45,990 nt of DNA. It comes from Methanomicrobiales archaeon. Lineage in GTDB: Archaea > Halobacteriota > Methanomicrobia > Methanomicrobiales > Methanospirillaceae. Positions 1-8,100 of this stretch are shown in pieces (the stretch's first letter is position 1; each line of letters starts with the position of its first letter). The position numbers were made by a program, and so were the translations under genes. The stretch covers positions 1 through 45,990 of the forward strand of contig JAPKXQ010000057.1 of the NCBI GenBank assembly GCA_026394765.1, in the 5' to 3' direction. The notes below the pieces were generated by a model, which was not told the DNA's origin, did no database searches, and saw only the letters and a program-made list of their open reading frames with translations.

Positions 1-63
1 CGCGGATCTTTCGAATAGTTTCAATAATTTCTGCAACTCTCTTTGATTCGGACACCTACTCAT
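1..63 (-). CDS. 5' end of an unidentified gene, cut by the window edge
   Basis: An ATG at 63 opens a frame that runs off the left edge and gives 21 residues starting MSRCPNQREL. An AT-rich TATA-like stretch at 78-92 lies only about 20 bases upstream, which would fit a nearly leaderless transcript. The fragment is too short for a family call. Confidence 0.28.
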   Translation of the reverse strand, partial: MSRCPNQRELQKLLKLFERSA

Positions 64-201
64 AAGAACGCAACGATACTATTTAAATTTAGTCTCACTT
101 ATGATGGCAGTATTTTGAATTTATCCGAAAGTCATGTAATATCATTCGTGACACTTTTCATGGTGAATGGAACTATTCAATAGAACCTCAAATCTCCTAA
201 A

Positions 202-330
202 ATGATCATATTATTTTTTCACAAACTCTTAGGTATCTGCGGTATCGATCAGGTTGAGGTGCGGGTGCTTGATGAACCCTGGAACTGGAACCGGTTCGTG
301 CAGCAGAAGGGTGATCTCAAGGAGGTGTAA
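202..330 (+). pseudogene. Possible C-terminal gene remnant, unknown family
   Basis: A short frame ends at the TAA at 328-330. Its last 30 codons use the GC-rich third positions typical of the window and encode a plausible protein tail containing EPWNWNRFVQQKGDL. The sequence before about 215 is AT-rich and does not look coding, so this may be the tail of a gene whose front is lost. I do not recognise the family. The rest of 64-598 shows no convincing gene. Confidence 0.25.
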
Positions 331-454
331 CTATAATTGCATCTCGCTCTGCAAGGTGACGGCACGAATATTTACAAGGGAGCAGACTCCTGACAGTAAG
401 TATACGATTGAACAATGCAAAAAGTCAGCGATGAACCGGGGATTCATCGAAGGC

Positions 455-477
455 TATGAAACACGAAGTGTTTCATA
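455..477. repeat. Perfect inverted repeat (hairpin)
   Basis: TATGAAACAC and GTGTTTCATA form a perfect 10-base stem around a GAA loop. It lies in a gene-poor stretch before the end of the 599-946 minus-strand gene. It could be a transcription end signal or an operator; nothing nearby decides between them. Confidence 0.5.
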
Positions 478-598
478 TCAGGAGATTACAACACACCGCT
501 CCATAATCCAGAAACGTCTGTTGATGCATATGACTACTCCTGCTCTCTCTGCCACATTCTACACCAGGGGGGTGATGGTAAGATTATGATCAGCCAGG

Positions 599-946
599 TC
601 ATGGGTGACCTTCTTGGATCTGCTGGATATACGCCCTTATCATTCTGGTATCAGATCCCTCCCCATATTGTGCAAGTATAACCTGGAAGAGTTCTCTTCC
701 CTGTTTCATCACCTCTTTCTTGAACTTCACGTGAATGGACTTCTCCGTGACCATACCTTTCATGGTGAAGCACCCAGGAATCGTGAAGGAGTAGAAGGGC
801 GGGTCCATATTCTCAAATATTCTGAGCTCGCCAAAGTCGGCGAGGTAGTTAAGCAAGGGCAGAGCCACATGATCATCGAGATGGATCTCGTTTATTACCG
901 TACCATCACGGCATTGCTTGAACTTGGTTGCCTTAAGGATGCGCAT
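599..946 (-). CDS. Conserved-looking small protein, last gene of the MoaD-MoaE-desulfurase operon
   Basis: The frame encodes 115 residues starting MRILKATKFKQCRDG. The ATG at 946 is chosen because GGAGGTGG lies about eight bases upstream; a longer start at 979 has no such site. It overlaps the 3' end of the cysteine desulfurase gene by 14 bases, so the two are probably translationally coupled. The protein is soluble, with no signal peptide or membrane segment. Its cysteines are the one in KFKQC and one in IPGCF, and it has a lysine-rich stretch (HVKFKKEVMKQ). I do not recognise a family. Position at the end of a desulfurase/molybdopterin operon suggests a sulfur-transfer or cofactor role, which is inference. 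Confidence 0.7.
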   Translation of the reverse strand: MRILKATKFKQCRDGTVINEIHLDDHVALPLLNYLADFGELRIFENMDPPFYSFTIPGCFTMKGMVTEKSIHVKFKKEVMKQGRELFQVILAQYGEGSDTRMIRAYIQQIQEGHP

Positions 947-2081
947 GATCTGCCACCTCCCTGATAGCATGGGAGACATACTTGCACTCCTCGGGAGTGT
1001 TTATGGATGAGAGGCTTATCCTGACAGTACCCTCTCCTCCGTTCATCTTCTGGTGGATCAACGGGGCGCAATGAAGCCCTGTGCGGACAATTATCCGGTA
1101 CTTCTTGAGGAGGATGTACCCCACATCTTCGCAGTCGAGCGAGTCGAGGGAGAGGGAGATCACAGGGAGGTCGGGTTCTGGGTTGTCCAGGGTTATATGA
1201 TCATTTCCCGTACATTCATGTAGAATGAGACTGGTCAGTTCCTGGCACTTCTGCAGGACATTGTGGACTCCTTGCCGGGAGATGTATCGGCTCCCTGCCC
1301 AGAGCGAGACGATACCAGGATAGTTGTGCGTTCCTGACTCGAACTTGGCTGGCATATCCACGGGGTGTGCAAGGTTGCCGGAATCGACACCTGTCCCACC
1401 CTGTCGTACCGGGGTGATCCGCGAAGGGTCCTTGATGAGGAATCCGCCGATCCCAGGGAGGCCGAAGAGGTACTTGTGACCGGTGAAGACAAAAGCATCA
1501 ACAGGTGTCTGGTTGAGATCGATCGGTACGAGGCCCGCGGTCTGGGCCCCGTCGGCGATGAAGTATACGCCATGGTCATAGAGCACCTCACCTATACCTC
1601 CGATATCCTGTCGAGTCCCAAGGACATTACTCCCGTGGGAGAGCACTGCAAGATGTGTCTCCGGGACCAGGGCATCTTCTACTCCCTTCACGGTGATATA
1701 TCCCTTATCTGAATGGATGATGGAAAGAGTGATCTTTCCCTCAGACGCAAGCAGGGTGAGAGGTCGTAGGACCGAGTTGTGCTCTAGATCTGAGGTGATG
1801 ACATGGAAACGATCTCGCGTTGCCGCACAGAACCCGTGAATAAGCATGTTAAGCGAATCTGTCGCATTCTGGGTGAATACAATGTGGTCGGGAACGTCGA
1901 AGTGAAAGAGATCGGCGAGTGCCTCCCGTGCCAGCTCCGGATAATCTTCCAACCCCTCTATCGTGCTCCGACCGGCCTCGAAGTAGGGTAACTGAAATGA
2001 TTCCTGGACGGCATCGAGGACTTCGGAGGGTTTTGGCCAGGTAGATGCAGCATTATTGCAATAGGTGAGTCCAGGGTTCAT
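933..2081 (-). CDS. Cysteine desulfurase, class V aminotransferase (SufS/Csd type)
   Basis: This 382-residue PLP enzyme should remove sulfur from cysteine as an enzyme-bound persulfide, releasing alanine. The PLP lysine is K203 in FTGHKYLFG, and the cofactor-binding aspartate is in IADGAQTAG. The catalytic cysteine is C338 in RTGLHCAPLIH, the context of group II (SufS-like) enzymes. Length is normal. Its ATG overlaps the MoaE stop as ATGA, and the 115-residue unknown gene follows. It probably feeds sulfur to the MoaD carrier encoded just upstream. The upstream NifS-type gene of the same operon is destroyed, so this enzyme may now be the operon's only sulfur donor. Confidence 0.92.
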   Translation of the reverse strand: MNPGLTYCNNAASTWPKPSEVLDAVQESFQLPYFEAGRSTIEGLEDYPELAREALADLFHFDVPDHIVFTQNATDSLNMLIHGFCAATRDRFHVITSDLEHNSVLRPLTLLASEGKITLSIIHSDKGYITVKGVEDALVPETHLAVLSHGSNVLGTRQDIGGIGEVLYDHGVYFIADGAQTAGLVPIDLNQTPVDAFVFTGHKYLFGLPGIGGFLIKDPSRITPVRQGGTGVDSGNLAHPVDMPAKFESGTHNYPGIVSLWAGSRYISRQGVHNVLQKCQELTSLILHECTGNDHITLDNPEPDLPVISLSLDSLDCEDVGYILLKKYRIIVRTGLHCAPLIHQKMNGGEGTVRISLSSINTPEECKYVSHAIREVADHAHP

Positions 2082-2548
2082 GAATCCACCTCTTCCCGGG
2101 TCGCTTGTTGCTCATGTGCGAGATTTCCCTTAATCCAGCGCCCGCCATCTGCTGTGTACTCCTTCTTCCATATGGCTGCTCTGGCTTTGATCGCTTCGAG
2201 GGCCTCCTTAAATGCGCTGAATGCCTCTTTTCGGTGGCTAGACGAGACCACGATGAGGAGAATGGTCTCGCCGATTGCCAGTTGTCCTGTGCGGTGGATG
2301 ATCTCCAGGCAATGAACAGGGTATTTCCTCCCTACCAGCTCGTGTATCTCCTCGAGGTCTCTTTGCGCAACATCCTCAAAGGCCTCCACTTCGATCGACA
2401 AGATTCCGTCATCCCGCACTATCCCGAGGAATGTGACCATTGCGCCGGAATTTGGGTTATGCGCACCCATGATCAACCGGTCTACTTCAATAGGTTCCTT
2501 TGTGATCACCGCCCGACCTCGTGGGGGTGTCTCTCCTGGTGTGCCCAT
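2078..2548 (-). CDS. moaE: Molybdopterin synthase catalytic subunit MoaE
   Basis: MoaE (156 residues) and thiocarboxylated MoaD convert precursor Z (cPMP) to molybdopterin, needed in methanogens for formylmethanofuran and formate dehydrogenases. Family signatures are visible: SSSHRKEAF in the middle and AAIWKKEYTADGGRW near the C-terminus, which holds the active-site lysine. The N-terminal 15 residues (MGTPGETPPRGRAVI) are slightly longer than usual and the true start could be internal. The ATG follows directly after the MoaD stop, and the stop overlaps the desulfurase start by four bases, so the operon is tight. Confidence 0.95.
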   Translation of the reverse strand: MGTPGETPPRGRAVITKEPIEVDRLIMGAHNPNSGAMVTFLGIVRDDGILSIEVEAFEDVAQRDLEEIHELVGRKYPVHCLEIIHRTGQLAIGETILLIVVSSSHRKEAFSAFKEALEAIKARAAIWKKEYTADGGRWIKGNLAHEQQATREEVDS

Positions 2549-2827
2549 TCATCCACCTGCTACCGGCGGGAGGAGGGCAAGTTCGTCCCCCTCTGATAGG
2601 ATCAGGGTCTCATATTCCGCACCAGTGAGACGTCGTTGATTAATCAGGAGGATGAGGTGCCGCTTAAGGCCACCTGTCTCGTCAAAGGAGAGGGTGTGAC
2701 CCTCTGTCCCTCGCGGGAATGCCAGTCTGAGTATTCCCAGTGGGCTGCAGGGGTCAGTGACCTCTAACTCCTTCATATCTCCGTATATATCCCGGTATCG
2801 GGCAAACAACCTCAGTCGTATCTTCAT
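2549..2827 (-). CDS. moaD: MoaD-like ubiquitin-fold sulfur carrier
   Basis: This 92-residue protein has a beta-grasp pattern (MKIRLRLFARYRDI at the front, EGDELALLPPVAGG at the end). It finishes with the Gly-Gly that is adenylated and then thiocarboxylated. It should be the small molybdopterin synthase subunit partnering the adjacent MoaE. Its ATG overlaps the stop of the broken HesA/MoeB gene as ATGA. Because its natural activating enzyme is frameshifted, activation may depend on another E1-like protein outside this window. A role as a SAMP-like protein modifier is possible but less likely beside MoaE. Confidence 0.9.
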   Translation of the reverse strand: MKIRLRLFARYRDIYGDMKELEVTDPCSPLGILRLAFPRGTEGHTLSFDETGGLKRHLILLINQRRLTGAEYETLILSEGDELALLPPVAGG

Positions 2828-3589
2828 GCATCATCACGTATGATACCATTTTCGCAATCTACGCAGTGGGGATCCCTGTTCACTGTGATCTTCTCGATTC
2901 TGTTGAAAAGCCCATCCCAGAGGGGGAGAGTATCGGTAAGGAGGGTCCCGGTCCCTACGTTGTACTCGATCGCCTCATTTGCCTGGATCAGACCGATTAT
3001 CCCAGGGATGACGCTGGTAACCGGAACTATGGCGGGTGGCAAGGGATGGGGAAAGATGCACTGGAGAAAAGCGGTCTTTCCAGGCATAAAAGTCACAATT
3101 TGGCCGTAAAATTTGTGTATACCCCCGTAGAAGAGAGAGATCGTGGATTGTAGGGGGGCTCTGTTCAGGATATAGGGGGTGGGGAAATTGTCCATGGCGT
3201 CCATGATCAGTTCCTACCCTCTGAAAGGTCCTGGATATTACTATCAGAGATGAACTCGTACATTGCCCCGATGTCTAGGTCCGGGTTGAGTTCTACGAGT
3301 TTTCTCACCGCAGATTCGGTCTTTAACACCCCTATGTCCTCCTCCAAGTGGACGATCTGGCGGTTCATATCAGAGCGCTCCACGCAATCACGATCTACAA
3401 CCGTATCTTTACCACCCCTCCAACAGCACAATTGGTGGCTACGGGAGAGCCGAGGCATCCTATACCACCTATAAACACGAAAGCCCGGGCCAGTGCTCCC
3501 CGGCCTTCCTCCCAGATGAGGAGTATCTGACGTAGATAGCGTTCTCTCTCCCTCTCGGTCAGAAGTGAGGGGATGCCCATGCCGCTCAT
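2824..3589 (-). pseudogene. moeB: HesA/MoeB/ThiF-family adenylyltransferase, broken by two frameshifts
   Basis: Three frames join into one E1-like protein of about 250 residues, the normal length. Frame one (3589-3395) runs from MSGMGIPSLL to GGVVKIRL and holds the nucleotide loop GGIGCLGSP. It ends at a TAG caused by one missing base near 3392. Frame two carries DRDCVERSDMNRQIVHLEED. A second shift near 3210 leads to frame three, MDAMDNFPTPYILNRAP. Extra damage is seen: the loop glycine is Cys (GIGC for GAGG) and one cysteine of the first zinc CxxC is Phe (AFLQC). It would have adenylated the MoaD C-terminus. Sequencing error could explain a frameshift but not the substitutions. Confidence 0.85.
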
Positions 3590-4028
3590 GCCACCGTTTC
3601 CGGGTGCGTCCCGTCACAGGCCACATCATGCCTGTTACCAGGGGGGCTCTCCTGCCAGGGATCCCATGCTTCACACGATAATCATTGATCGCCTTATGGA
3701 TCCACTCCTCTGCAAGGACAGAACAATGCATCTTTATCGTGGGGAGGCCATCCAGAACTTCAGCGACCGTCCTGTTACTGACCGCCCATGCTTCTTCAAG
3801 GGTCTTTTCCTTGACCAGATCGGTGGCCATACTGCTGGAGGCGATCGCTGCCCGGCAGTCGAATGTCTTGAATTTTGCATCGACGATGCGATTGTTCTCA
3901 ATCTTGAGGAAGATCTTCATTATATCCTCATATACGGGATTTCCGACATTGCCAAAACCGTCGGGATCTTCGATCTCCCCTAAATTTCGAGGGTTGGTGA
4001 AATGGTCCATTACCTTCTCACTATACAT
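3207..4028 (-). pseudogene. iscU: IscU-type Fe-S scaffold, damaged and read through into the next gene
   Basis: Residues 1-120 are IscU-like: MYSEKVMDHFTNPRNLGEIE, then AIASSSMATDLV and IKMHCSVLAEE. IscU builds Fe-S clusters on three cysteines. Here the first is Tyr (GNPVYED, residue 33, for GNPVCGD); C58 and C102 remain. Glycines next to the ligands have also changed (FDCRAA for FGCGAA), with several changes fitting G-to-A transitions. After about residue 130 the frame has lost its stop and reads out of frame through the HesA/MoeB remnant to 3207, so the 273-residue product would be aberrant. It overlaps the NifS remnant. Loss of a cluster ligand in a broken operon argues for decay. Confidence 0.78.
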
Positions 4029-4546
4029 GACAATCTTTCTCCGTGGGAGAATAGAGCAGGGACATTGCCCTCAATTTTGTGACTACCTGGGGCCATCAGC
4101 ACGTGCGAGGGCTCAAGAGAACCTGAGGTGCAGGCACTCCCGGTGGACGCACAGATCCCAACCCTATCGAGGAGATGGAGTATTGACTCTCCCTCCACGA
4201 ATTCCACACTCATGTTCACATTCCCGGGTAAATTCCGGGTTGGGTGCCTATTCAATCGCGTGTACGGGACTGAAGCGAGCACCCCGCTGATCAGAGGGTC
4301 ATCCCGGTGTCGGAGTTGGTCAGCCTCCTCATTCATGGTTCGCAGAGCACTATCGAGCGCGGTTGCCAGCCCAATGATCCCAGAAATTTTCTCTGTCCCG
4401 GCTCTCCGGTTCATTAAATAGTTTTGTCTGTTGCGATTTGACAGCCATAATGGGAAAACCTGTTTCTTAACAGATCCACGAGATCTGGTCAGAATGAACC
4501 GAGGGGGAATTCCTGTTTTCATGATGCAACTGATGATTAATTGCAT
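4010..4546 (-). pseudogene. C-terminal remnant of a NifS/IscS cysteine desulfurase
   Basis: From about 4410 to 4100 the frame matches the last third of NifS/IscS: NRRAGTEKISGIIGLATAL, LPGNVNMSVEFVEGESIL, and the active-site loop ICASTGSACTSGSLEPSHVL with its catalytic cysteine. The first 250 residues, including the PLP lysine, are absent and the leading 45 codons are unrelated. After SHVLMAPG the tail also loses similarity and runs into the IscU start. It cannot be active. NifS followed by IscU is a usual pair in methanogens, so the two were probably lost together. Confidence 0.8.
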
Positions 4547-4555
4547 GGTTGTAAC

Positions 4556-5539
4556 TCACACATCCCGAAACGGCGTGATGTCACACCCAGTACAGGGGAG
4601 GCACATAGTCTTCGCTAACCGGGAATCCAGGCCATAATCGGCAAGAATATCTTTTTCCATCAGTGCAAGATTGAGCAGACGATCTGCGGAGGGGCGACTG
4701 ATGACAATCTCACCGTTTCGCAGGGGTGACGCAGAGATCGGCCTGAGGATAGGGATCACTCCCAGTTCAGCAAGATGTATCACGCCGTCCCTGACACAGG
4801 TATCGGACTCCCCAAGTCCGATAATAAAATTTGAAAATACGGCGTTTTTACCGAATACGCCTACTGCCTGCTCCAGAGTATCTAGGATTAATTCAATGGA
4901 GAGGCCGGGGCAGACCCGCGTAAAGAGTTTCGGGTCCATGGTCTCGACATTGTACTTGACCTCATCAGCGCCGGCATCTGCAAGGATCTCGCTTGAGGTA
5001 TCAGTCGGATACACCGAGACCCCAATTGGGAGGTCATAATGATCCCGGAGTGTTCTCACGGTATCTGCCGTTCTCGCAACCTCCTTCTCCGGAGACTCGG
5101 CGACGCCGCTCGTGAGCGAGATCGCTCGCACTGTTCCACGGGAGTAAGAGTCATCGATCAGGTTAAGGACAGTGTCAATAGTCTTGATCTCACCGGATAA
5201 TCTTGGGACCGGGCAGAAAGTGCAGTTGTAGATACACCTTTCGCTGATGGTAATGTACGCCTGCTCCGGGCAGTGGCAGAGTGCCGGTTCAAGCTCCCCG
5301 CGGGCAATCACAGCATCATCCCGGAGCACCATGACGCCCTCCTCACTCGCCACCACCCTGATGAGTGATGTCGGGTTGATGGAGAGGCGAACACGGCGAT
5401 CGCCTGACCTGATGAAGAACGAGGAGCCGCCTGCTCCCGGACCAGCAGTTGCAGTTGTCTTGTTGGCATCTGCAAGGAGTGCCTCATCGATATGGGCACT
5501 CCCGATACTGACGAGCAGGGCCTTCTCCTCAGGGGTCAA
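4556..5539 (-). CDS. Radical SAM protein, biotin-synthase-related (COG2516-like)
   Basis: The cluster motif CIYNCTFC (C-x3-C-x2-C, residues 102-109) marks a radical SAM enzyme; YNVETMDPKLF and FIIGLGE are typical barrel segments. A C-terminal CLPCTGC could bind an extra metal or cluster. The substrate is unknown. The TTG at 5539 is preferred because GGGAAGGGGG ends seven bases upstream and the protein then starts LTPEEKALL; the ATG at 5590 has no ribosome site. The promoter carries two copies of the window's shared palindrome (5692-5705, 5721-5734), placing the gene in the proposed cysteine regulon. The COG2516 assignment is from memory of the family and is moderately sure. Confidence 0.85.
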   Translation of the reverse strand: MTPEEKALLVSIGSAHIDEALLADANKTTATAGPGAGGSSFFIRSGDRRVRLSINPTSLIRVVASEEGVMVLRDDAVIARGELEPALCHCPEQAYITISERCIYNCTFCPVPRLSGEIKTIDTVLNLIDDSYSRGTVRAISLTSGVAESPEKEVARTADTVRTLRDHYDLPIGVSVYPTDTSSEILADAGADEVKYNVETMDPKLFTRVCPGLSIELILDTLEQAVGVFGKNAVFSNFIIGLGESDTCVRDGVIHLAELGVIPILRPISASPLRNGEIVISRPSADRLLNLALMEKDILADYGLDSRLAKTMCLPCTGCDITPFRDV

Positions 5540-5691
5540 AGATACGCCCCCTTCCCAAATTTGTTGATTTCCTGATCGAATGCAGAACATCTATCGGTAT
5601 GAAAACGGAGAAGATTACCTAGAATGGGAATTGAAATGATGGAGATCAGATCTCTGAATGCATGCATTGCCATGCCTCTCCCTGAATATTT

Positions 5692-5705
5692 AATCACAAT
5701 TGTGA
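5692..5705. promoter_or_regulatory. Cysteine-regulon operator, copy 1 (radical SAM promoter, proximal)
   Basis: AATCACAATTGTGA matches 12-13 of 14 positions of the shared palindrome TTCACAATTGTGAA. Reading leftward, it lies just after the start of transcription predicted (about 5710) from the TATA box near 5737. It sits 28 bases, centre to centre, from copy 2. Confidence 0.7.
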
Positions 5706-5720
5706 ACGTACATACAATAA

Positions 5721-5742
5721 GTAACAATTGTGAATATATACC
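5721..5742 (-). promoter_or_regulatory. TATA box and operator copy 2 of the radical SAM gene
   Basis: GTAACAATTGTGAA at 5721-5734 is an 11-of-14 match to the shared palindrome, with one half-site intact. On the minus strand GTATATATT (about 5733-5742) is a good archaeal TATA box. Bound protein here should block TBP/TFB or RNA polymerase, so repression is expected. Confidence 0.65.
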
Positions 5743-5902
5743 TGTTCATCGGCACACCCGCTCACCCTTGACCGGGAACGAATCTGTGTCAGAATGATCT
5801 TATCAGGTAGAATCGCGGCGAGGGAATGGAGTAGTCCCGCGCCAGGGAGATGGTGGAAGTCATGAGCCTCGCTACAGGCCGGTCCTCATCTCTCTCCCTG
5901 TG

Positions 5903-6940
5903 TCACTGGGTTCCCGCAATACTCTCAAAGAAGACCGGCCAGAAAGGATCCTGCACCGGCATTTCCAGCTGCTCTCTTCGGCCATCGCTTCTTGTCATCC
6001 ATCTGCTCTTTGGATCATCTGTGACCCTGCCAATGACAGATGCGGGAATTCCGGCATTTTTCAAAGCGAAAATGATGCGATCTGCAGACCCCGCTCTCGC
6101 GGTGATGAGCAGGGACCCCTCCGCAATTGCTGCGACCGGGTCCAGGGCAAAATACTCGCACACCATCCTTACTTCTTCAGGATAGATGAACAACGACTCG
6201 TCTATCTCCATGCCCACACAACTGGCCTCCGCTATTTCATAGAGTCCTCCTTTGACCCCCCCCTCGGTGGCATCATGCATGGCAGTCACTCCGCCAGCCT
6301 CCATTGCAGTGAGGGCGTCACTTACAACGCTCATCTGGCTGGCAAGTCCCTGGGCTTTTTTCACCAGGTGAGGTGGGTATTTGCTGAGCAACTCTCGCTC
6401 CCTGAGCACCGAGAGGATACCTGCGGTCTCAATCGCAGGCCCCTTGGTGAGCAGCACTGAGTCCCCTGGGCAGGCCCCTGCTGGCGTGATATACTCCTCT
6501 CGCTTGGCTATGGCAAAGACGGTGATCCCTCCGATCGTCGGGGCTGCAAACCCCGGGTAGTGACCGGTATGGCCCCCAACAATGGCGATCCCTAGGTCCT
6601 TTGCTGCCTGGTGGATCGAATCTGCGACCAGAATAAAGTCTTTTTCAGAGAATTCCGGGGGCATCAGGAGGGAGTAGGTCATGTACTGGGGCCGGACTCC
6701 CATCACCGCGATGTCACTGGCCCCAATATGGACCGTATACCATCCAAACATCTCCAGGGGCTGGCCGGGTATGGCAAAGATCGGGTCCTCTGCAACCAGG
6801 AGAACCTGGCCGTTCCCAATATCAATGACACCCGCATCTATACCGGCTGCCGGGGGAACTATGACCCGCTCGTTCTCTCTTCCAAGTCTCTCCCGTATCA
6901 CTGAGGAGAAGACCTCACGGCTGATCTTTCCGATCTTCAT
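5903..6940 (-). CDS. AIR synthase/HypE-related ATP-binding protein
   Basis: This 345-residue protein belongs to the PurM/HypE/ThiL/SelD superfamily. The N-terminal half has the expected ATP-binding and dimerisation segments: VAEDPIFAIPGQP, HIGASDIAVMGVRPQYM, GHTGHYPGF. The C-terminal half has GDSVLLTKGPAIETAG and MHDATEGGVKGGLYEIAE, the DATEGG pattern shared with HypE and its archaeal paralogues. Without the HypE C-terminal cysteine it is unlikely to be HypE itself. It starts six bases after the ThiN-domain gene and surely shares its transcript. The substrate is unknown; the neighbour suggests a thiamine or cofactor link, which is inference. Confidence 0.85.
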   Translation of the reverse strand: MKIGKISREVFSSVIRERLGRENERVIVPPAAGIDAGVIDIGNGQVLLVAEDPIFAIPGQPLEMFGWYTVHIGASDIAVMGVRPQYMTYSLLMPPEFSEKDFILVADSIHQAAKDLGIAIVGGHTGHYPGFAAPTIGGITVFAIAKREEYITPAGACPGDSVLLTKGPAIETAGILSVLRERELLSKYPPHLVKKAQGLASQMSVVSDALTAMEAGGVTAMHDATEGGVKGGLYEIAEASCVGMEIDESLFIYPEEVRMVCEYFALDPVAAIAEGSLLITARAGSADRIIFALKNAGIPASVIGRVTDDPKSRWMTRSDGRREQLEMPVQDPFWPVFFESIAGTQ

Positions 6941-6946
6941 CCCGGC

Positions 6947-7543
6947 CTAACCTCTCTGATACTCCAGTGTAAGGTTGATCATCTCACTCACCACCACGAT
7001 CGGATCGCTCCCGACCAGGACTGTTACCGGCTCTTTTCCGACAGCCCCGGTCTCGTAAAAGACATTGGGCACCCGGCCCCCAGCAGCCCGGATTGCCTCC
7101 CCCACCTTCCAGGGCATGGATGCACCTTCGGCCTCCTTGATCGCTTCAGGTTCAGATCTCCGATCGATCACACTAAAGACCCACCCTTTTCTCTTGCAGT
7201 AAATCTCCAGCCATCTTGAAAGTGAGGGTGTATTCGCGAAGTTGATCCCTGCTCTGATGGTCGGGTCACGTCTCCGTATCTCAAGAAGCAGCCGTGCCAT
7301 ATGGCTCGAGGCACCGAATTTCGGGTCCCCAGATGCGTGAGGCATCCCACCGACTACCGTGACCCTCCCATCAATTGCGAGCACATCATCGGTCCTCTCT
7401 GCAGATTCCCGGGCATAGACCAGATTGGTCCTGACTTCGGGGATCATTTGCGCAAATTCCTGACACGATTCGAGCAGGTCGAGTGCAATACGCATCTTCC
7501 CGTGCATCTCGATCTGCTCATTCAGATCTCGCTCGTTTTCCAT
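6947..7543 (-). CDS. ThiN-domain protein (thiamine-phosphate synthase family)
   Basis: The 198-residue protein looks like a stand-alone ThiN domain, the archaeal thiamine-phosphate synthase normally fused to ThiD. Typical pieces are LDLLESCQEFAQMIPEVRTN, ASSHMARLLLEIRRRDP, AGINFANTPS and the C-terminal NVFYETGAVGKEPVTVLVG. AAGGAGTGG lies six bases before the ATG at 7543, which supports this start. It is followed at once by the AIR-synthase relative. Some lone ThiN proteins act as regulators rather than enzymes, but those carry an HTH domain, which is absent here. Confidence 0.8.
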   Translation of the reverse strand: MENERDLNEQIEMHGKMRIALDLLESCQEFAQMIPEVRTNLVYARESAERTDDVLAIDGRVTVVGGMPHASGDPKFGASSHMARLLLEIRRRDPTIRAGINFANTPSLSRWLEIYCKRKGWVFSVIDRRSEPEAIKEAEGASMPWKVGEAIRAAGGRVPNVFYETGAVGKEPVTVLVGSDPIVVVSEMINLTLEYQRG

Positions 7544-7676
7544 ATCGTACCACTCCTTACATTACCGGTCAGAGACTCATACCCTTTGTCCATGTTTCAT
7601 CCGGATCAAATGACTGGTCTTCAATATATTATCTGGGGGAGTCATCCGGGCAGTGGGAGTACACTCCCCAGAATAT

Positions 7677-7690
7677 TTCATAATTATGAA
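7677..7690. promoter_or_regulatory. Perfect palindrome resembling the cysteine-regulon operator
   Basis: TTCATAATTATGAA is a perfect 14-base palindrome differing from TTCACAATTGTGAA only by a symmetric C-to-T/G-to-A pair. It lies between the divergent ThiN operon and the sulfur-carrier/thiolase operon. Unlike the other sites it does not sit next to an obvious TATA box, so function is uncertain. The 341-base gap (7544-7887) also holds a GGGAGT-AC-ACTCCC repeat near 7655 and a short direct repeat (CGTTTCGTTTAT) near 7740. Confidence 0.35.
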
Positions 7691-7887
7691 TATCCTTGTA
7701 TGCAAGAGCACGTACTGGTAAAAATAACCACAATTAATACGTTTCGTTTATCGTTTCGTTTATGAGTTCCTTTTGCACGGGGGAGAAGGAATACCTGTGA
7801 TCCTCCTGGGAACTGTTCATGCTGCTGAAGTATTCCGCTCTTACCGTGACATTTATGAGCCGTCGGACATAACCTCAAGAGAATTTG

Positions 7888-8082
7888 ATGCAGGTAATTC
7901 TTCCTGACAAGTCCGTTCGCACCCTTCCAGGTGACCCTCTCCCTGTTGCGCAGATCCTCATGAGCCTGGGGATCAAGCCTTCTGGCGTGATCGTGGTCAA
8001 GAACGGCTGTTTAGTCCCCGACGATGTTCTTGCCCGCGGGGATGACCAGATCCGTTTAATCCGGATCGCACACGGGGGATAA
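7888..8082 (+). CDS. ThiS/Urm1-like small sulfur carrier
   Basis: The 64-residue beta-grasp protein starts MQVILPDKSVRTLPG and ends LIRIAHGG. The terminal Gly-Gly is the site of adenylation and thiocarboxylate formation. The TtuA-like thiolase begins 18 bases downstream, the classic pairing of a ubiquitin-like sulfur donor with a tRNA 2-thiolation enzyme (TtuB-TtuA, Urm1-Ncs6). An alternative role in thiamine thiazole synthesis (ThiS) is possible but ThiG is not seen. The ATG at 7888 is preferred over the TTG at 7885. Confidence 0.87.
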   Translation: MQVILPDKSVRTLPGDPLPVAQILMSLGIKPSGVIVVKNGCLVPDDVLARGDDQIRLIRIAHGG

Positions 8083-8100
8083 ATCCCCAGATATCACGAG

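Noticed and set aside
2105-2596. Long plus-strand frame of 163 codons
   Set aside because: It is antisense to moaE and moaD, which have clear family motifs.
7797-7907. 36-codon GTG frame starting VILLGTVHAAEV
   Set aside because: Its front resembles a TraB-like motif, but it is short, overlaps the sulfur-carrier gene and has no other support.
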